Notes: generated by a model from the letters alone, not told the origin. DNA of 64,000 nt from Rhododendron vialii (GCF_030253575.1 NC_080560.1:37837001-37901000); one strand, 5' to 3'; positions 34,701 through 47,267 are shown, counted from the stretch's first letter. Numbers and translations are program-made.

Positions 34701-37700
34701 TTTTTTTTTTTTGAGTCAATACAGAGGAGTTACAAGAAGAGCACAAACTAAATTTAAGTCAGTAAGAGATCTTTCATAATTACACTGCTATGTATTGTTT
34801 CTGCTCAAGTAGTTAATGCCCAAGATAAGTCATTACTTGACCATAGAGCACTCTACCACGTTAACCATTTCTCCTGGAGATGGAGAAATTGACTGGATTG
34901 TAATGAGGACCATATCAGCACGCACATTCAGCAATGCGAGAAAAAGTCCCATTTTCCTACTCATAAAGCATAAGGCAAAGACGCATGATTACCAAAACAA
35001 AAAGCCCATGATGCAAAAACTTGCAACGCTATGTCACGGAGTACCCATATAGCTGTACCTTTTGAACTCGAGCAGTTAACCGAGTCATAGCACTCTTCAA
35101 TTTACGGACCCGATCCAAGTTACGGCTACTGATCTGTAATTTGAATAGTCATTTGCCAACATAAAAACAGAGAACCAATCACCAAGAGTATGCAAAGAGA
35201 AGAATAAAGCATTCTACTTAACAATACTTGATGGAATGTTAGTATTTAATACTAACAAAAAAAAGGCATATACAGATAATATCACCATCGAGCAACTATT
35301 CTGGAGAGAACTAATCTAAAACCTGGTCCTATTTCATTCGTTTTAAGTGGGGGTTGGGAAAGTGGGGCATGGGATTCATGCGAAAAGAACCTGTAAATTA
35401 AAAGGATAAACAAAAGGTAAACGTTCGGTCCAAGTCTGATCAGTTATCTCTTATTTTGTTTGGACTGTTAATAATGAAGTTTATACTAATGCTACCTTTG
35501 TTTAAGGGGACAATGATCCTTCATTGAGGCAAATTGTCTGGAGGGAATTACGATCATGTGCAGCTATGATCAAAACAATGCTCCAAGGCTGGTTCTAGGA
35601 GATTTCAACATGACATAAATTATAATGGACGATGGGATTCGCCAAGTTGCATCCGCCACCCCTCCCTTGGTACAGTACTGCGCCGTGACCAATCTTAGAG
35701 GAGAGGGGACATACACAAGAAGACGTGGACCATACTTCTGAAGGTGTATAATCTGCAGCATTGCAACTCCTCTGAAGCCTCTCCGATGCAACCCTTGAGG
35801 CTAAACTGCATACCCTCAACATCTCATGATACGAACCCAAAGGTATGATCATGGTGCGATGGGTACACGAAAAACTTTTGGATTGTCTACCGTCTCTAAC
35901 CAAGAGGCTTAAGCCACCTGTCCAAGGACGAGTTGTTATCCATTGTTTAACTGTCCTATAAATGGGGCTCTTCAAACAATGCACGTAGATATTACCCACC
36001 TCTGGCATAGCCCTGCGTTCTCGACTGCCACTCCCTTTCTTTCTCTAGCTAGGTTGACTCGGCACTCACCTACATTGTTCATGTGCTGACAATCTTCCCA
36101 AAGGACCACAGTCAGGCCCCACCTTCGAGATAACCACCCACATTAGGAAACTACAAGCCTCGTTGGAACTCTTATGTTATTCCCCCCTAGGGCATTCAAC
36201 ACAAAAAAATAATGTTGAGTACTTCAGAGGCATTGTAAAAGGATTTTCCAGTGTAGCATCATCGTATTGAGGATTCGATACCAAGACACTGACTACCAGT
36301 AAGGGAGAAACAAGAAGAAAAAATCAAGAGACCCGAAGTCGGAACCAATGACCCCTAAAACAAATCTAGTTGCATGAAAGGTACAAATCATTAATAAAAA
36401 TACTAACCACAACCCAATGAGATTTCCTGATACGTAATTCCAGTTTATCAACTAACAACTCATATAAAAGTTTCACCCCTCATGAAATAAGCCCAATGAT
36501 GTACAACAAGATATCTAACACTTTTCCTTACATACAACCCTGCTTCATTTGTCAAGAGAGAGAACAAAACAAGGACCACCGACTCATGCAAAACACAACT
36601 TATAAGATTTGAACCAAGGACAAGCTGGAAGCATATGTATGCCATGTTTTATTGTTACAAACTAATTTATTTAAAGGCTCAACAGATGTATACATATAGC
36701 TATATTAACATTAACAGACCATCAACTACAGCTTTGGGGCCAAAGGCCTAAATGTGCAAATTCATTCCATATAAGACTAGACGAGACAAGATTAGAAATG
36801 AAACAGTTCGTGAGATGGTAGGTGTAGCACCTATAGAGGAGAAGTTGAGGAAAAATAGGCTAAGGTAGTTTGGGCATGTCTACCGTAGACCGGAAGATAC
36901 AGTAGTTAAGAGAGCGGATAGGATAGCTCTAGGTAGCAATGTTACGGGGAGGGGTAGACGTAAATTGACATTAGATGTTGTAGTGCGCAAAGATATGAGT
37001 ATAATGAGTTTGTGTGAACAAGTGGCCCTTAACAGAGCTCAATGGAGGAAATGAATTCATGTAGCCGACCCCAAGTGATTGGGACGTAATGCTCGGTTTG
37101 CTTTGGTTTGGTCTGGTTTATAAGGAGTGCAGAAATAGCAACAAATATATCTGGAGAAAAATAAACTAATCGAGCAATTCATCGATTTCGAACCAATATT
37201 TGAGCATTAACTAAACCAATTGCATTTTCAGCAGTCCTAGACAAGAGTGGAATTATAAACCCTCAAAAGTTAGGCAGACTTCTGAAAGATACCAAAAATG
37301 CATACCTTAGAAGTGAGTTCATCTAAAGCTGGATAAGCAGCAGTCTCCAGTTCTGTTGTACGAGCAGCAAGAAAACTACAAATGGCTTCCAAAGCCACCT
37401 CCAAGGCCCGGAATTCAAATGGAGACTCTATGAAACAGAATAGCGAACAATATGATATTAGATATAACTAGACAAACCGATAAGCCAAGATATAACAACA
37501 AAAGGAAATCAAGCATCGTATTGCAAGATATACATCTTTAAAATACCAAAACAGAGACTTCTTTATGCTGTTATAATTGCCTTGTCTTTCAACATAGACC
37601 ACCAAGTCAATAAGTCATACCATCTTCTTCACCAGCATCAATGTCATGCTGCCCACCCATTTCCTTTCCGTCTGCTTGACCCTCGCGAATGGCATTTGAC

Positions 37701-39920
37701 AGGGGCAATCGCCTTCTTAGTTCCTCAACCACAGGGATAACATTATCATCCAAAGGATCTCGAAGCAACACCTATTCCAAACATAAATTAGGATGACAAT
37801 TTTCTCATTGAGCCCCAAGTTAACTGAAAATTATTCTTCACTAGAACAAAACCAAATAAAGTGTTCATTTTAACTTGCAAAGGTCTAATTAACAGGAACT
37901 CCATTCATGCACAACAAACACTGTTTAACTAATAAATTAAGGCCGTCTTTCAGCTTTGAGGTTTGTATCAATGTCCTGACCACTGCCACAAAAGTACATC
38001 AAAAGAACCCAGTGCAAACAATAATAGATATTGACTTCATTACGAGACTATCACGCACAATATACAGTTGATGTATAGAACTTAAAACAAGCGGAAATTA
38101 AAAAATCAAAGCAGCAGAAAAACTGTCGATGAGTAAAGGGCTCTCCTAGCAATTAGCATCCAAGTCAAAGCTTTAGTTCTGGACCACCAGCCTAAAGTCA
38201 AGCCATAGACACCCATACGCATAATCTTGAATTACAACCAGAATTGAACACTTCTTTCAATTAATACCTACCATCCAATAGACACGGCTCTTTCTAAAAT
38301 CATCTCCCTTTCGGTAAAATTTGCAAATAACTTCATCGGTGAACGGCCACTTGGCATCATGGGGTCTTGGAAGGATCATATGCAGGAGAAACCGGGTTAT
38401 TATTTATTCCCATGGACCCTAGACACCAAAACCCCCCACAAATTTATCCTTCCAAAAAAATACAAAGAAGCAATTCGCCCCGCTATCAAGCCTCGGAGAC
38501 CATTAGTCCTAGATCACTGTACTATTTTTCTTTCGATAGGTGGTCTTTTACGGTATACCCTATTTTGACCGCATAGTCGTGGAGAAACCACACTATGGTG
38601 CCAAGCCCCACCCTCTAGTTCATTTGTTTTATGCTGCACAACTAAACGACCTTTCCTTGGCTTTAGCTTAAGTCCTTTTCAACTAACTTTCTAAAAGATC
38701 ATCATATGAAAAGGTTCTTAACAAAAGCTTCCTTCAATCTCTTAAAAATGCCAGGATTGTTTATTAGACTTTCAACTCCACAAAGTCTAACTTGTCTGTC
38801 TTTCGAACTTTAGCGAAAAAACCACTAAAGATAGCACAAAAAAACACCTAAGCAAAGACCAGAAAACACTAACTGCAAATAGAAAACATAAGAGCAAACA
38901 AAACACAAAAACCCAATACCAATTACAAAACAAAAAACCCAATACCTCTTCAGCAGTAATAATCGCCTTGATGTGCTGCAGAAACACAAAAATAAAAAAA
39001 ATTCAGCCAAACAAAACCCATCAAACAGGATTCCGTACTCTACAAAAATTCATTAAGACATATACATAAACACATCTATCTCTTATCTTACTAATAAAAG
39101 GGAACACTCTTTGTTTTGAAAGTCAGTTTTGAGGCTGGCTCACACTTTTTTTTTTTCTTTTCCCAAAAAATCCCTTCAACTACCTAAAGGAACTACCGAG
39201 TACAACAAAAATTGGCACCCGAAATTTCTTCTCTCCTCTTTTCTACGTTCACAGCCCAGATTTCCTCAAAGAATAACCTCAACTCAAAATTTTGCACAGC
39301 ATGACACAAATCGCGCACAGGGCAGCAAGGGTGATAAATGAACTCAACGAGCCCAACAGTTAATTGTTGAAGTTTGGCTTGAAATTCAAGCTTCGCTTGT
39401 TCAGGAGACGAGCCAATCAGGTAGCTTGAAAATTTTAAACATCGCAAGTCAAACCAACCGGGCAGCAGCAGCATGTCCAACCTTGATTTGAAAGCTTAAC
39501 GAGTTTAAAAAATACTATATTCAAAACTCAGCTCGTCAACATAACAAATCGGTCTCAAACGAACTTTTTAACAAGCCAACACGAGCCATTTGGTTCGTTC
39601 ACCATCCCTAATCGCGTGTGCCCGGACATATACAGAGAAAGGGTATAAATGGTAAAAAAGGTGACCTCCAGATTGAGGACGATGGCCTTCTCACGTCCGA
39701 GGATGGTGGAAGGGTAAGACAGGAGGGGGTCGAGGATGCGGAGGTCGCGAGCGTGGATCTGGACGCGGTGCATGATGGCGTACTTGTCCACGTCGAGAAC
39801 AGTGTCTTCCCCCGCGGCGTCCATCAGAATCCAGCTCCTCGAACCCCCCACCGCTCCTATCTTCTTCTTGGCCGCAGGCTGCGGCAGCTCTGCCGGGACG
39901 ATGTACCCCTCCCGTCCCAT
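31715..39920 (-). CDS. MRS2-7: MRS2-type magnesium transporter (MRS2-7/2-2 clade)
   Basis: This is a CorA-superfamily magnesium channel. Plant MRS2 proteins form pentameric Mg2+ pores in tonoplast, plastid, ER or mitochondrial membranes. Eleven exons join in phase to 395 codons: 39920-39666, 38975-38946, 37771-37621, 37427-37306, 35133-35059, 34125-33898, 33814-33770, 32340-32296, 32213-32184, 32013-31894 and 31801-31715, all with GT-AG introns. The soluble part has [19 protein letters not shown], the helical [20 protein letters not shown], and the acidic [18 protein letters not shown]. The first membrane helix ends in the invariant pore motif GMN (about residues 350-352). The second helix (about 368-390) is followed by the ARYKGLIGS tail. 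Length and motifs fit the Arabidopsis MRS2-7/MRS2-2 type best. Introns carry LINE and RTE remnants. The member assignment is by remembered family features, so the exact orthologue is less certain than the family. Confidence 0.93.
35480..35730 (+). mobile_element. LINE endonuclease-domain remnant
   Basis: In shifting plus frames one reads [11 protein letters not shown] and then [12 protein letters not shown], the GDFN motif of the L1-type endonuclease domain, then [13 protein letters not shown]. Frameshifts and stops break it up. It lies in intron 4 of the MRS2 gene, antisense. The extent is approximate and degenerate LINE sequence may continue to about 36200. Confidence 0.65.
36775..37115 (+). 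mobile_element. RTE-type non-LTR retrotransposon 3' end
   Basis: The plus frame reads [20 protein letters not shown], then [10 protein letters not shown], a stop, [19 protein letters not shown], and [14 protein letters not shown], followed by ADPK. This is the characteristic C-terminal end of plant RTE-clade elements, here 5'-truncated and carrying stop codons. The tail GGTTTGCTTTGGTTTGG follows. It sits in the same MRS2 intron as the LINE endonuclease remnant. Confidence 0.8.
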
Positions 39921-40337
39921 CTCTAACCATTCCCCCCAATCTCTGTACCCGTATCTATCTGTCTGTATCCGTATGTATGTATCTATATATTCGCCTTTGT
40001 GTTGTGTGTACGTGTTGTATGTGTAGAGAGAGAGAAACCCTAGTGCGAAATTAGGGCTTTTATTGATGCGGAGAATAATCGCGTGGAGATTACATTGTTA
40101 ACGGAGAGAGAAGGGGAATTGGAGAGAGAGAGAGAGAGAGAGGGAGAAGGAGATGGTCCGAATGGAGTCTGATGTTTCTCTTCTTTTTTCTTTCCTTTTT
40201 CCTCACGAACTATCGGGGAAGTACGCATGTTGGATTTTGTGAAAACGGGATCTGTGTGATTGCTTTTACAGCATGTTTTTTCTCCTTAAAAATTACAGGC
40301 CACCTCATACAATCGTTATTGTTGGGAAATAAAATAA

Positions 40338-40660
40338 AGCGCCACTATTCGCAACTTTTTATTTTTTTCCATAACTCACTACATTTCGGTAAATAATTAT
40401 TGAAAATCATAAATAACATTTCGGTAAATTGCTGTTGAAAACAAGATTATATTTCAGTAACTACATGTCGAAAATATGTTCAACTTTCGGTAAACAACTG
40501 CCGAACATACATTTTCGGTAAATAGTTATTGAAAAAAATATTATATTTCGGTAATTGGATGCTGAAAATATATCTCAATTTCGGTAACTAACTATCGAAT
40601 ATAATTAAAAAAATTTAACGGGTTATAGGAGAAAATAGAAAGCTGCGAATAGCGGCGCCT
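40338..40660. mobile_element. Mutator-like MITE with internal palindromic repeats, 323 bp
   Basis: The ends AGCGCCACTATTCGCAACTT and the reverse complement of AAGCTGCGAATAGCGGCGCCT match with two substitutions and one indel. An exact 9-bp direct repeat, ATAAAATAA, flanks the element (40329-40337 and 40661-40669), the duplication size of Mutator-like elements, though its simple A/T composition weakens the evidence a little. Inside lie about seven diverged units of roughly 33 bp, each starting TTTCGGTAA and ending in a (T)CGAAA or TGAAAA motif, so each unit is itself a small palindrome. Confidence 0.78.
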
Positions 40661-40674
40661 ATAAAATAACGTCT

Positions 40675-41945
40675 GACCTTTCACTATAATTACATAGAGA
40701 CATTTAGCCTTTACGTAATATCACATAAACACTTGTTATATTTAATAACTCATCAATTTTTCTCCTACCGCACCCTTTATCGTAAAACTAAACAAAATGG
40801 GTGATGTAGACCACACATGGCCTTTTTCAGGTTAGCTGGATCCAACACGGATGCATTCTTGGCATGTAGGGGGACACTCTCTCTCTCTCCATTCTATTTC
40901 CCACAAAGTCCCATAAATTCACTATCGCTACCCATCCCCTGCACACAAAATTCCACTCTCCTCTGTCTCACTCGAGTGAATTGGTTTTGAGAGCATTTCG
41001 CCAATTTTTGGTGACTTTCACTTTCAACCCGATTCACCGGTGGACAACTCATAGACTCAACTCATCAAACAAAAACTACCAAAAAAAACTCATTCATCCA
41101 TCATCATCAACCTCAACCCAACCCCTTCTTCTTCTTCTCCTCCTCCATCCCAAACCCTATCTCCAACCGCATTTGTTGTTGCACGTACCTTCCACACCAT
41201 GTAACACCGTCATCAAGATCTCTGGCGAGCATCCCTAGAGGATATATATTCACACTCCTCGCCATGCGCTAATTATGGTGAGAGGGAGGAGGGTGGGGTG
41301 CACATGTTGGTAGTGTGCAACGGGTGTGAGCGAGGGTTCCACCTCGGCTACTTTGGAATGTGAGGGCGGGAGGCGACAGAGGCAGTGGAGGAGAAGTAGT
41401 TGTGTGATGAGTGTTTAATGCTTTGCTTGGTTCACATTTTGAAAAAAAAATTCTCAACTCAAAAAACACTCATTACTCATACTTTCAATCATTACTCACT
41501 CATATCTTCAATCATTATTCTCATTTCTCTCTCCACTCATTATCACTACTTCTAACCATTACTCTCATTTCTCTCTTCATTCATAACCCTACAAAATTTC
41601 TCAAAAACTCATCCAAACACCGCAAAGTAAAAGAGTGGTGTGTAGTCCAGTCATGTCACCCATTCCGTTAGCTTTTAGACAAAGAGTGATAGCAGGGGAA
41701 AATTGATGAACTATTAAATAGTACAAGTCAAGTGTGTCTGTATGATTTGGTGAAAGGTTACATGTTATTTTAAAATTTTCTCACAAGAACAAACAGCCAC
41801 TCGTAGTCCATGTCACTCATTTTGTTAGTTTTTAAACGGAGTGTGACGGCATAGGAGAAATTGATGAGTTATTAAATAATACATGTATTTATGTGACATT
41901 TCGTAAAGGCCATGTGCCTCTGTGTAATTTTGGTACGTGAAAGAT
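40675..41945. mobile_element. Large inverted-repeat element, possible gene-capturing transposon
   Basis: A segment of about 145 bp at 40675-40820 recurs inverted at about 41801-41945. Shared blocks include TAATAACTCATCAATTT, CTCCTA, ACTAA-CAAAATG-GTGA and TAAAGGC. A third, direct copy of the right arm lies at about 41650-41770. The 1-kb interior is different in nature. Near 41304-41366 it can be read on the plus strand as VVCNGCERGFHLGYFGM, which resembles part of a zinc-binding PHD-type finger, followed by a stop. This would fit a Pack-MULE-like element holding a gene scrap. Target duplications were not found, so the class is uncertain. Confidence 0.55.
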
Positions 41946-44533
41946 CTCATCACCGCACAGGGGCCATGCGTCTCTGTGAAATTGATGAGTTATTTTAAAA
42001 ATATTCTTTTTTTTTGTCTCAATTGCACAGTAATATGCTTAGGTCTTCACTGCATTTGTGTTGGATTGGACGCTAAGGTCTCATCATATGTTGCAGGCAC
42101 AGAAATTATCTTTAGCGTTGAGACCTTTAGTCTCATAATATACATGCACGCAAGCGTAAATGCAATGTTTAAAAATATCCAAAATTATTAAAATTCATGG
42201 GAAGGAGAAGTAAAAGAGGAAACCTAAAGTGAAAATTGAGAGAGGAAATGAAGGGTCAAGGCTGAAGGATTATGTGACCTAAGTTGGGACTGAACCATTT
42301 AGTTTGATCTTTTAGCGAGTCATTCTAAATAATTTTGATGATCCAAATTGTTCTTTTTTTGGAATAGACAAAAAAAATCATTATAAAAATCGAGAGCACA
42401 ACGAATAAGTGCCTCATGTGTGTACCATATTTTTAGATCCGCCACTTTTTAGCATATGCTTTTATAACACATATGTCTTCATTTAAATAAGTTCTAATTA
42501 ATGGGTCAACTTATTTTGTGTTGAGATACAATTGTAGAATTGAATGTTGTCACTATTGTGATTGATGTAATCTTTCTTACGACTAACTTGTAGATGAGTT
42601 TTAAAAGATGAGCGATTTTGATCCTCACAATAAACTCAAAAATGACGTGGACAAGACCTGAACTTGACGATTTAGTCCCTGCAGAAGGATTGGAGACCAT
42701 GCCAAGCAATCATTTGTTGAGTTCGAAACTCGGCAATCTCTTGAGGTCAGACCGCAACAGAAAAATTTCTTGTGAATTTTCTAGTCCCGCGTGAATGCCT
42801 ATTTTTAACCAGATCGGAGAGACGAATTAATAGTCCATGTGTGCATAAAATAGCCCGGACGCCCCTAACCGTCTAACCAAAACAAAAGTGTTTTGTATAG
42901 AATTTGGCTGCGTGCCCTGCTGTTTAATTCGAATTGGCTGAGTTTATTATCAATGATTCTAAATTTTGTCAGGTCTTATAAGTGAATAAAGATCCTCCCA
43001 AATGAGAAATATTACATGGTCTGTAGTGACATAAACATTGGATCCGTGGTGATCTCATAATTGAGAAAAACTGTGATAAGTACCAAACCTCACATTAAAG
43101 ATCATCATAAGAGAGGATCTCAATTCTTGATAAGCAGATCATCTTTGCAAAAAATAAGGTGATTGTTAATTTTGATAATGCGATCCAATCACATAAGTTC
43201 TAGATAAAAAGAGAAGACTTGTATGTGGTTTCTAAAAAAAATACCGTAAGTCCATTTTTTAAGACATAATGTGCTCTGTTCATGTGACTGTAGTTATCCT
43301 ATCGTTTTAATTTTTCGCAAAGATGATTTATTTGATTGATGTTAATTTCATTATGAACGTAAAGTACACTAGAATATGGTGATCAAATTTTACTTTTAAG
43401 TTGTGTGCAACTTCATTCATTAGACTGATTTATACTACTAATGAAGTGAACATTTGAGTAACTTTTTTTTATGTTTTCGTTCCAGTATCACATTTAGATA
43501 TCATTTAATGTGATGCTCAATATATGTCGCCATAACTTAATTTAATATGCCACGTTGTTATTAGTAATTGGTCTGTATACATATTCAAAAAAAAATTTGG
43601 TCTGTATACGTTTTCTCAAGTGGTATGAAAATGTAGTCCTCAAATATGGTCAATATTGCGAGTCTCATCTTTAGTCCTACACGACAAACATGAGATTGAC
43701 TAATCATGATGAATATGTGGGACAAAACCATTCCTCTTACCATGGGATTAATAGGAACCCAAATCCTCTGTACCAAAAATTCTTTGTACCCATGTTATCG
43801 TGCTTTTTCAGCCACAAGATTGAACAAAATTATCTTGCACAGGAAGATGTATATAGTTTTCCGATACTGGTGATCTGATTGGTTAATGCATCTGTGGAGT
43901 GTGGAGAGTCATGCTCTTTAAAACACCCTAAGAAATAGGGGAGGTTCTTATTGCCGGTCGCCCCCAGCTACAACACACTCTGTCTCTGGAAAAACAAAGA
44001 CCTAGATGTACCTAAACAAGATATTACTATATTACCCATGTACAAGGTTTTTTTTGTGGAATTGGTCCCATCCTTCTTTCTTTTTTCCCATGTACAAGTT
44101 GTATTGCAGAGCTTGTTTGTGACTTAACCAGGCTCTAAGTGGGTTATTCATTTTCCGAGGTGGGTAAAGTGTTACTAGTATATAGGAGTCCAACACCATG
44201 TGGTTTGATTGGCTAGCTAGTTGACTATATAGAAAAAAGCAACTAAAATGTTTGTTCTTAAGAAGTCGCAGATTTGAGCACGAAGGTCAAATGTGAGATT
44301 TGACCGATCGTTAATTTCAAGGGTCAAAAGACGAGCGCAAGGTAACCCAGACATATGGTTACGAAAAGAAAGTGTTAGGAGTCCACTCTTTTCCAAGAGC
44401 TACGAACCACTCTTTACAGATGCGCCCAGAACCAAAAATAATGGGAGCATATATGCTCACAGCTCATCATAGGCTGTAGCTTTAATTTTTATTTAATTTT
44501 TTCTCTTGGCAAATGTATTTGAGACTTCGTAAC

Positions 44534-44567
44534 TGTTTGATTTCTTGGAGGGTTTCAACCTAAAACT

Positions 44568-44598
<31 letters not shown>

Positions 44599-44879
44599 TT
44601 ATTAACCAAGCTTGGGTGGCTTAAATGAGCAAAATGTGGGACAAGTTTTAGCACTCCCCCTCACGTGCAGCCCAGATGCACGTGGAGGTACGAATTGAGG
44701 AAACTAGGAGATTTTTACTCGGACGACCCCACACATGCAGCCCGGATGCACGTGGGGGTATTAATTGATAAGGTGAGATGATTGACTCGAGCGATTGAGA
44801 CTCGACCACACGATGTAAGACCACCCAAGACTTAGCTCTGATACCATGTTAGATTTCTTGGAGGGTTCCAACCTAAAAC

Positions 44880-44911
<32 letters not shown>

Positions 44912-44964
44912 TTATTAACCAAGCTTGGGTGGCTTAAATGATCAATGTGGGACAAGTTTTAACA
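44534..44964 (-). mobile_element. Complete TRIM (miniature LTR retrotransposon), 431 bp
   Basis: Two nearly identical direct repeats, 44534-44653 (120 bp) and 44847-44964 (118 bp), both begin TGTT and end in CA on the plus strand. A 5-bp duplication, GTAAC, flanks the whole (44529-44533 and 44965-44969). Read on the minus strand, the first LTR (44964-44847) is followed at once by TGGTATCAGAGC (44846-44835), the primer-binding site complementary to the 3' end of initiator-methionine tRNA. A polypurine tract (GAGGGGGAG) stands just before the second LTR. The 193-bp interior has no coding capacity and contains a repeated GCAGCCC-GATGCACGTG motif. These are the defining features of a TRIM. Confidence 0.95.
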
Positions 44965-45669
44965 GTAACAAGTAATTCACGCAAAATATTAGTGCGTATA
45001 ATCCAAAAAGTTGACTGAGTATCAGCATAATAGTTCATGTTATAGGGCATCAGAATTATTTGTGCCATTTTTTCTATTCTACTTTTGAGTCAAACTTTGT
45101 TTTTTTTTTTTTTTTTTGTGGTTTATTGATAACTTGACAATAGGTACATCGGGTAAGGGTTGAAAATTCAGCCTCACGGCTAAAAAATATAGGTCATTTA
45201 ATTTTATTTAAAATCATGACAACTTAATTAGGTCAGGCCCCATGCACTATGAAATCATGTGTTAAAATTAAAAACCTAACGAACAATCCTGAACATTTTA
45301 AAGCTCGGCTCAATTCGATTCATTTGTAGCCCTAATCCTGTAGATTCTTATCTTCAAGACTATACCTCTCTAATTCGGATTAGGTTTGGATTTAATTTTA
45401 TTTTTTTATAGGGGAACAACAATATATAAATTCGTATATACGAGATATCAGCAAATAGTAGCGGAATACAACACAACCACAGATAATAAAATAAGCTATA
45501 ATAAAAACAAAACATGAAAGTCCTCAGAAGCTCCGATCAAAAACGGCATTCCCCTTGCAACTGCGCAAGTGGTAGATGTCATCGTCGCCCGTTTGCCAAG
45601 GCAATGGACGTGACATACGTCTTTGCGGTCAACATTGGTTATCTTGCAAAAAGCCAAGTACTAATATAA

Positions 45670-46069
45670 GGGCCTGTTTGGATGCCACGATAGAAGGGTG
45701 TATTGTAATATACACCCTTCTAATACGTGGGCCCTCTTCTATAGCGTGTTTTGGCAAGCCAAAAATAGAGGGATATCTTAATACCCCCCCCCCCCCTCCA
45801 TAATCCCCCCTAATACGCCCTAAGGGGGGCTTACACATGGCTAGGGTGAGAGCCGGCTATGTGGAATCCCCCCTTGTAATACCCCCTCTTTCTTCCATGC
45901 AATTACAAAACAACATTATCCCTCCATTTATACCTCATCCAAACCAAGTATTATTTAATCCCCCCGTCACATCAATGTGGACCCACCCTTTTTACATAAT
46001 ACCCCTTACTATCCAATCCCCCCTTCATACATAATACCTCTAAACCTAATACCTCATCCAAACGAGCCC
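45670..46069. mobile_element. MITE with GGGCCTGTTTGGATG ends, about 400 bp
   Basis: GGGCCTGTTTGGATG at the left and the reverse complement of CATCCAAACGAGCCC at the right match with two differences. The interior has TAATACACCC and TAATACCCC motifs like those in the 1-kb element at 51267-52293, so the two may belong to one Harbinger-like group. TAA precedes the left end, but the right flank (AAG) does not match it. A run of 12-13 C residues lies near 45785. Confidence 0.65.
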
Positions 46070-46457
46070 AAGTCGCTAAAGACCCAAACATCGGCAATAA
46101 ATAAGTACTAGTATGAAAATCATGCAATTCGATTTTTTTTACCAACAACTCTAGGGGGCTAAGACCATCTCACCCCAACACGCGTAAACGTGTAAAACAA
46201 TTGTGACAGATGTTATAGGGATTAATCTGAGATGCGCGCAAGCTGACCCGGAACAGGCTGTATTACCAATGAAAACAAGAATAGAAAACAATGCATTACA
46301 TAAATATATGTACACATGAATTCCCAAAAACACAGTATATATCTCGAGATTCTATGTATAAGATCTTCCAAATTAGAGATCAAGCCGTTGTCATTAAAAG
46401 ATGACTTCTTTTTTTTGTTTTGTCGATGGAAGATAACTCTTACTACACACATATATA

Positions 46458-46495
46458 CTAGTGCTTACCCGTGCCTATGGCACTACGCATCTCGG
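46458..46495 (-). mobile_element. Possible Helitron 3' terminus
   Basis: Read on the minus strand the sequence GTGCCATAGGCACGGGTAAGCACTAG forms a short hairpin (GTGCC/GGCAC) followed within about ten bases by CTAG and then T. Plant Helitrons end with such a hairpin and CTRR inserted before T. Related GTGCC/GGCAC motifs recur at 46506-46520 and 46605-46620. No 5' terminus and no helicase were found. Confidence 0.35.
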
Positions 46496-46699
46496 TTGGA
46501 ATTGTCCGTGCCTACAGCACTTGCCAGCTAGTGGCTCAAACACTAAATCAATTCATTAGTGTGTAGTATATGATCCTCTTCTTAGTGGCACGAAAGATAA
46601 TTATCCATGCTTACGGCACTCTTCAAACTAAAATTTTAAGCTAGCTATAAAGAACATTTCTAACACCAAAAACTGCCAACGATGATCCCAATAGAGCAT

Positions 46700-47220
46700 T
46701 GTTTTTGCTTTTAGACACCAAAACTCCACAAAAAAAAAAAAAAAACAGAGACAAAAAATCCAAAAAACATCCCAATCCCAATCCCACTAAACTCCAAAAA
46801 TTTTCAAATACCTTTGCTTTTAGGGTTCTTTCTTTACCCACCATCCACGCAGCTCATAGGCTTTCTTCCAAATGGATATGATTTCTTTGTTAGACCCCTT
46901 TTGTTGACACCAAAACTTAAAAAAAAAAAAGACCAAAAATCCAAAAAAAATCCCAATAAACTCCAAAAAATTCCAAATACATTTGCTTTCACAAAGTTTT
47001 CTTGGCCCAGCTCCCACCGTCCATGATACTTGACAAATTTGAAAGATTTTGTCGGGTAAGGAACATTCCACGCAACTTTGTTGGCCCAGATTTGAAAGAT
47101 TTCGCCAGAGGTTCGAAAGAGCGGTGTCGATTGAGAGAGAGAGAGAGAGAGAGTGTTGGCCCAGATTTGAAAGATTTCGCTTGAGATTCGAAAGAGCGGT
47201 GTCGATCAATCGATCGATCG

Positions 47221-47267
<47 letters not shown>
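46700..47267. repeat. Local duplications ending in a (GA)n microsatellite
   Basis: Two layers of duplication are seen. A block of 105-130 bp (GACACCAAAACT ... CTCCAAAAA-TT-CAAATAC-TTTGCTTT) occurs at about 46712-46822 and again at 46908-46991. A 75-bp unit starting TTGGCCCAGATTTGAAAGAT occurs at 47081-47155 and again from 47156, both followed by GAGCGGTGTCGAT. The second copy runs into (GATC)n and a GA tract at 47223-47267. No gene is recognised. Confidence 0.8.

Noticed and set aside
38340-38580. Two overlapping plus-strand frames suspected of being an organelle or retroelement insert
   Set aside because: I could not match the translation to any plastid, mitochondrial or transposon protein.
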